Below are positions 7,026 to 7,078 of a stretch of DNA of 7,078 nt, piece by piece. The DNA is taken from positions 1 to 7,078 of the forward strand of contig QFOL01000208.1 of NCBI GenBank assembly GCA_003241215.1, given 5' to 3'. This DNA is from Agrobacterium fabrum (GTDB taxonomy: Bacteria; Pseudomonadota; Alphaproteobacteria; Rhizobiales; Rhizobiaceae). Below the pieces are notes generated by a model, which made no database searches, was not told where the DNA came from, and was given only the letters and a program-made list of their open reading frames with translations. A program made the position numbers and the translations under genes. The stretch's first letter is position 1. Every line of letters begins with the position of its first letter.

Positions 7026-7078
7026 GTGTTCCGAGTTCCATTCCTTGTCGGCATCGCCCTTCTGATCGCCTTTGGCGG
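7026..7078 (+). CDS. N-terminus of a gene cut by the right edge; membrane-anchored or exported protein of unknown identity
   Basis: A GTG at 7026 opens a frame that stays open to the window end and reads MFRVPFLVGIALLIAFG. This is one arginine and then a long hydrophobic stretch, as in a signal peptide or membrane anchor. GGGA (7015-7018) seven bases upstream is a good ribosome site, and no earlier in-frame start was found in the gap. Only 17 complete codons are visible. The start is reminiscent of rhizobial DUF1214-type proteins, but that is a weak memory match and should not be relied on. It shares strand with lysE, 111 bases downstream, so it may be cotranscribed or have its own promoter. 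Confidence 0.5.
   Translation, partial: MFRVPFLVGIALLIAFG

Overview
The window looks like chromosomal DNA of a GC-rich alphaproteobacterium of the Rhizobiaceae, most likely Agrobacterium or a close relative. Codon third positions are strongly G/C. The YcgN, penicillin-binding and LysE proteins read like Agrobacterium/Rhizobium members of their families. Two intergenic palindromic repeats are of the kinds scattered through rhizobial genomes. No phage, plasmid, transposase, CRISPR or RNA gene was found. The genus call is recognition by eye, not a database result.

Layout from left to right. Positions 1-33 (minus) are the first codons of a gene running off the left edge. It has a strong ribosome site and a textbook copper-type MerR (CueR/HmrR) promoter at 56-86, so a copper-export gene such as copA/actP is the best guess. 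Next, all on the minus strand, come a SAM-dependent methyltransferase (197-805), a class D (OXA-type) beta-lactamase (854-1678) and a YcgN/UPF0260 cysteine-cluster protein (1849-2328). The beta-lactamase lies 48 bases upstream of the methyltransferase and they probably share a transcript. Divergent from ycgN is a 730-residue bifunctional class A penicillin-binding protein (2582-4774, plus, GTG start).

The right half is an amino-acid export module. An ArgP/LysG-type LysR regulator (5034-5939, minus) is divergent from a LysE/ArgO exporter (6306-6914, plus). The regulator gene is bracketed by two different palindromic repeats (4817-4974 and 6001-6127). The second sits inside the regulator-exporter intergenic region. 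A possible operator dyad at 6197-6219 lies between that repeat and lysE. At the right edge a new plus-strand gene starts at 7026 with a hydrophobic N-terminus.

How the genes fit together. The penicillin-binding protein builds peptidoglycan and the beta-lactamase would protect such targets, but nothing shows coregulation. The argP-lysE pair is a classical regulator/exporter unit that would discharge excess basic amino acids. The rest looks like ordinary core or near-core chromosome. I do not see a convincing undescribed system. The most informative signals are the intergenic dyads and repeats and the copper-type promoter.
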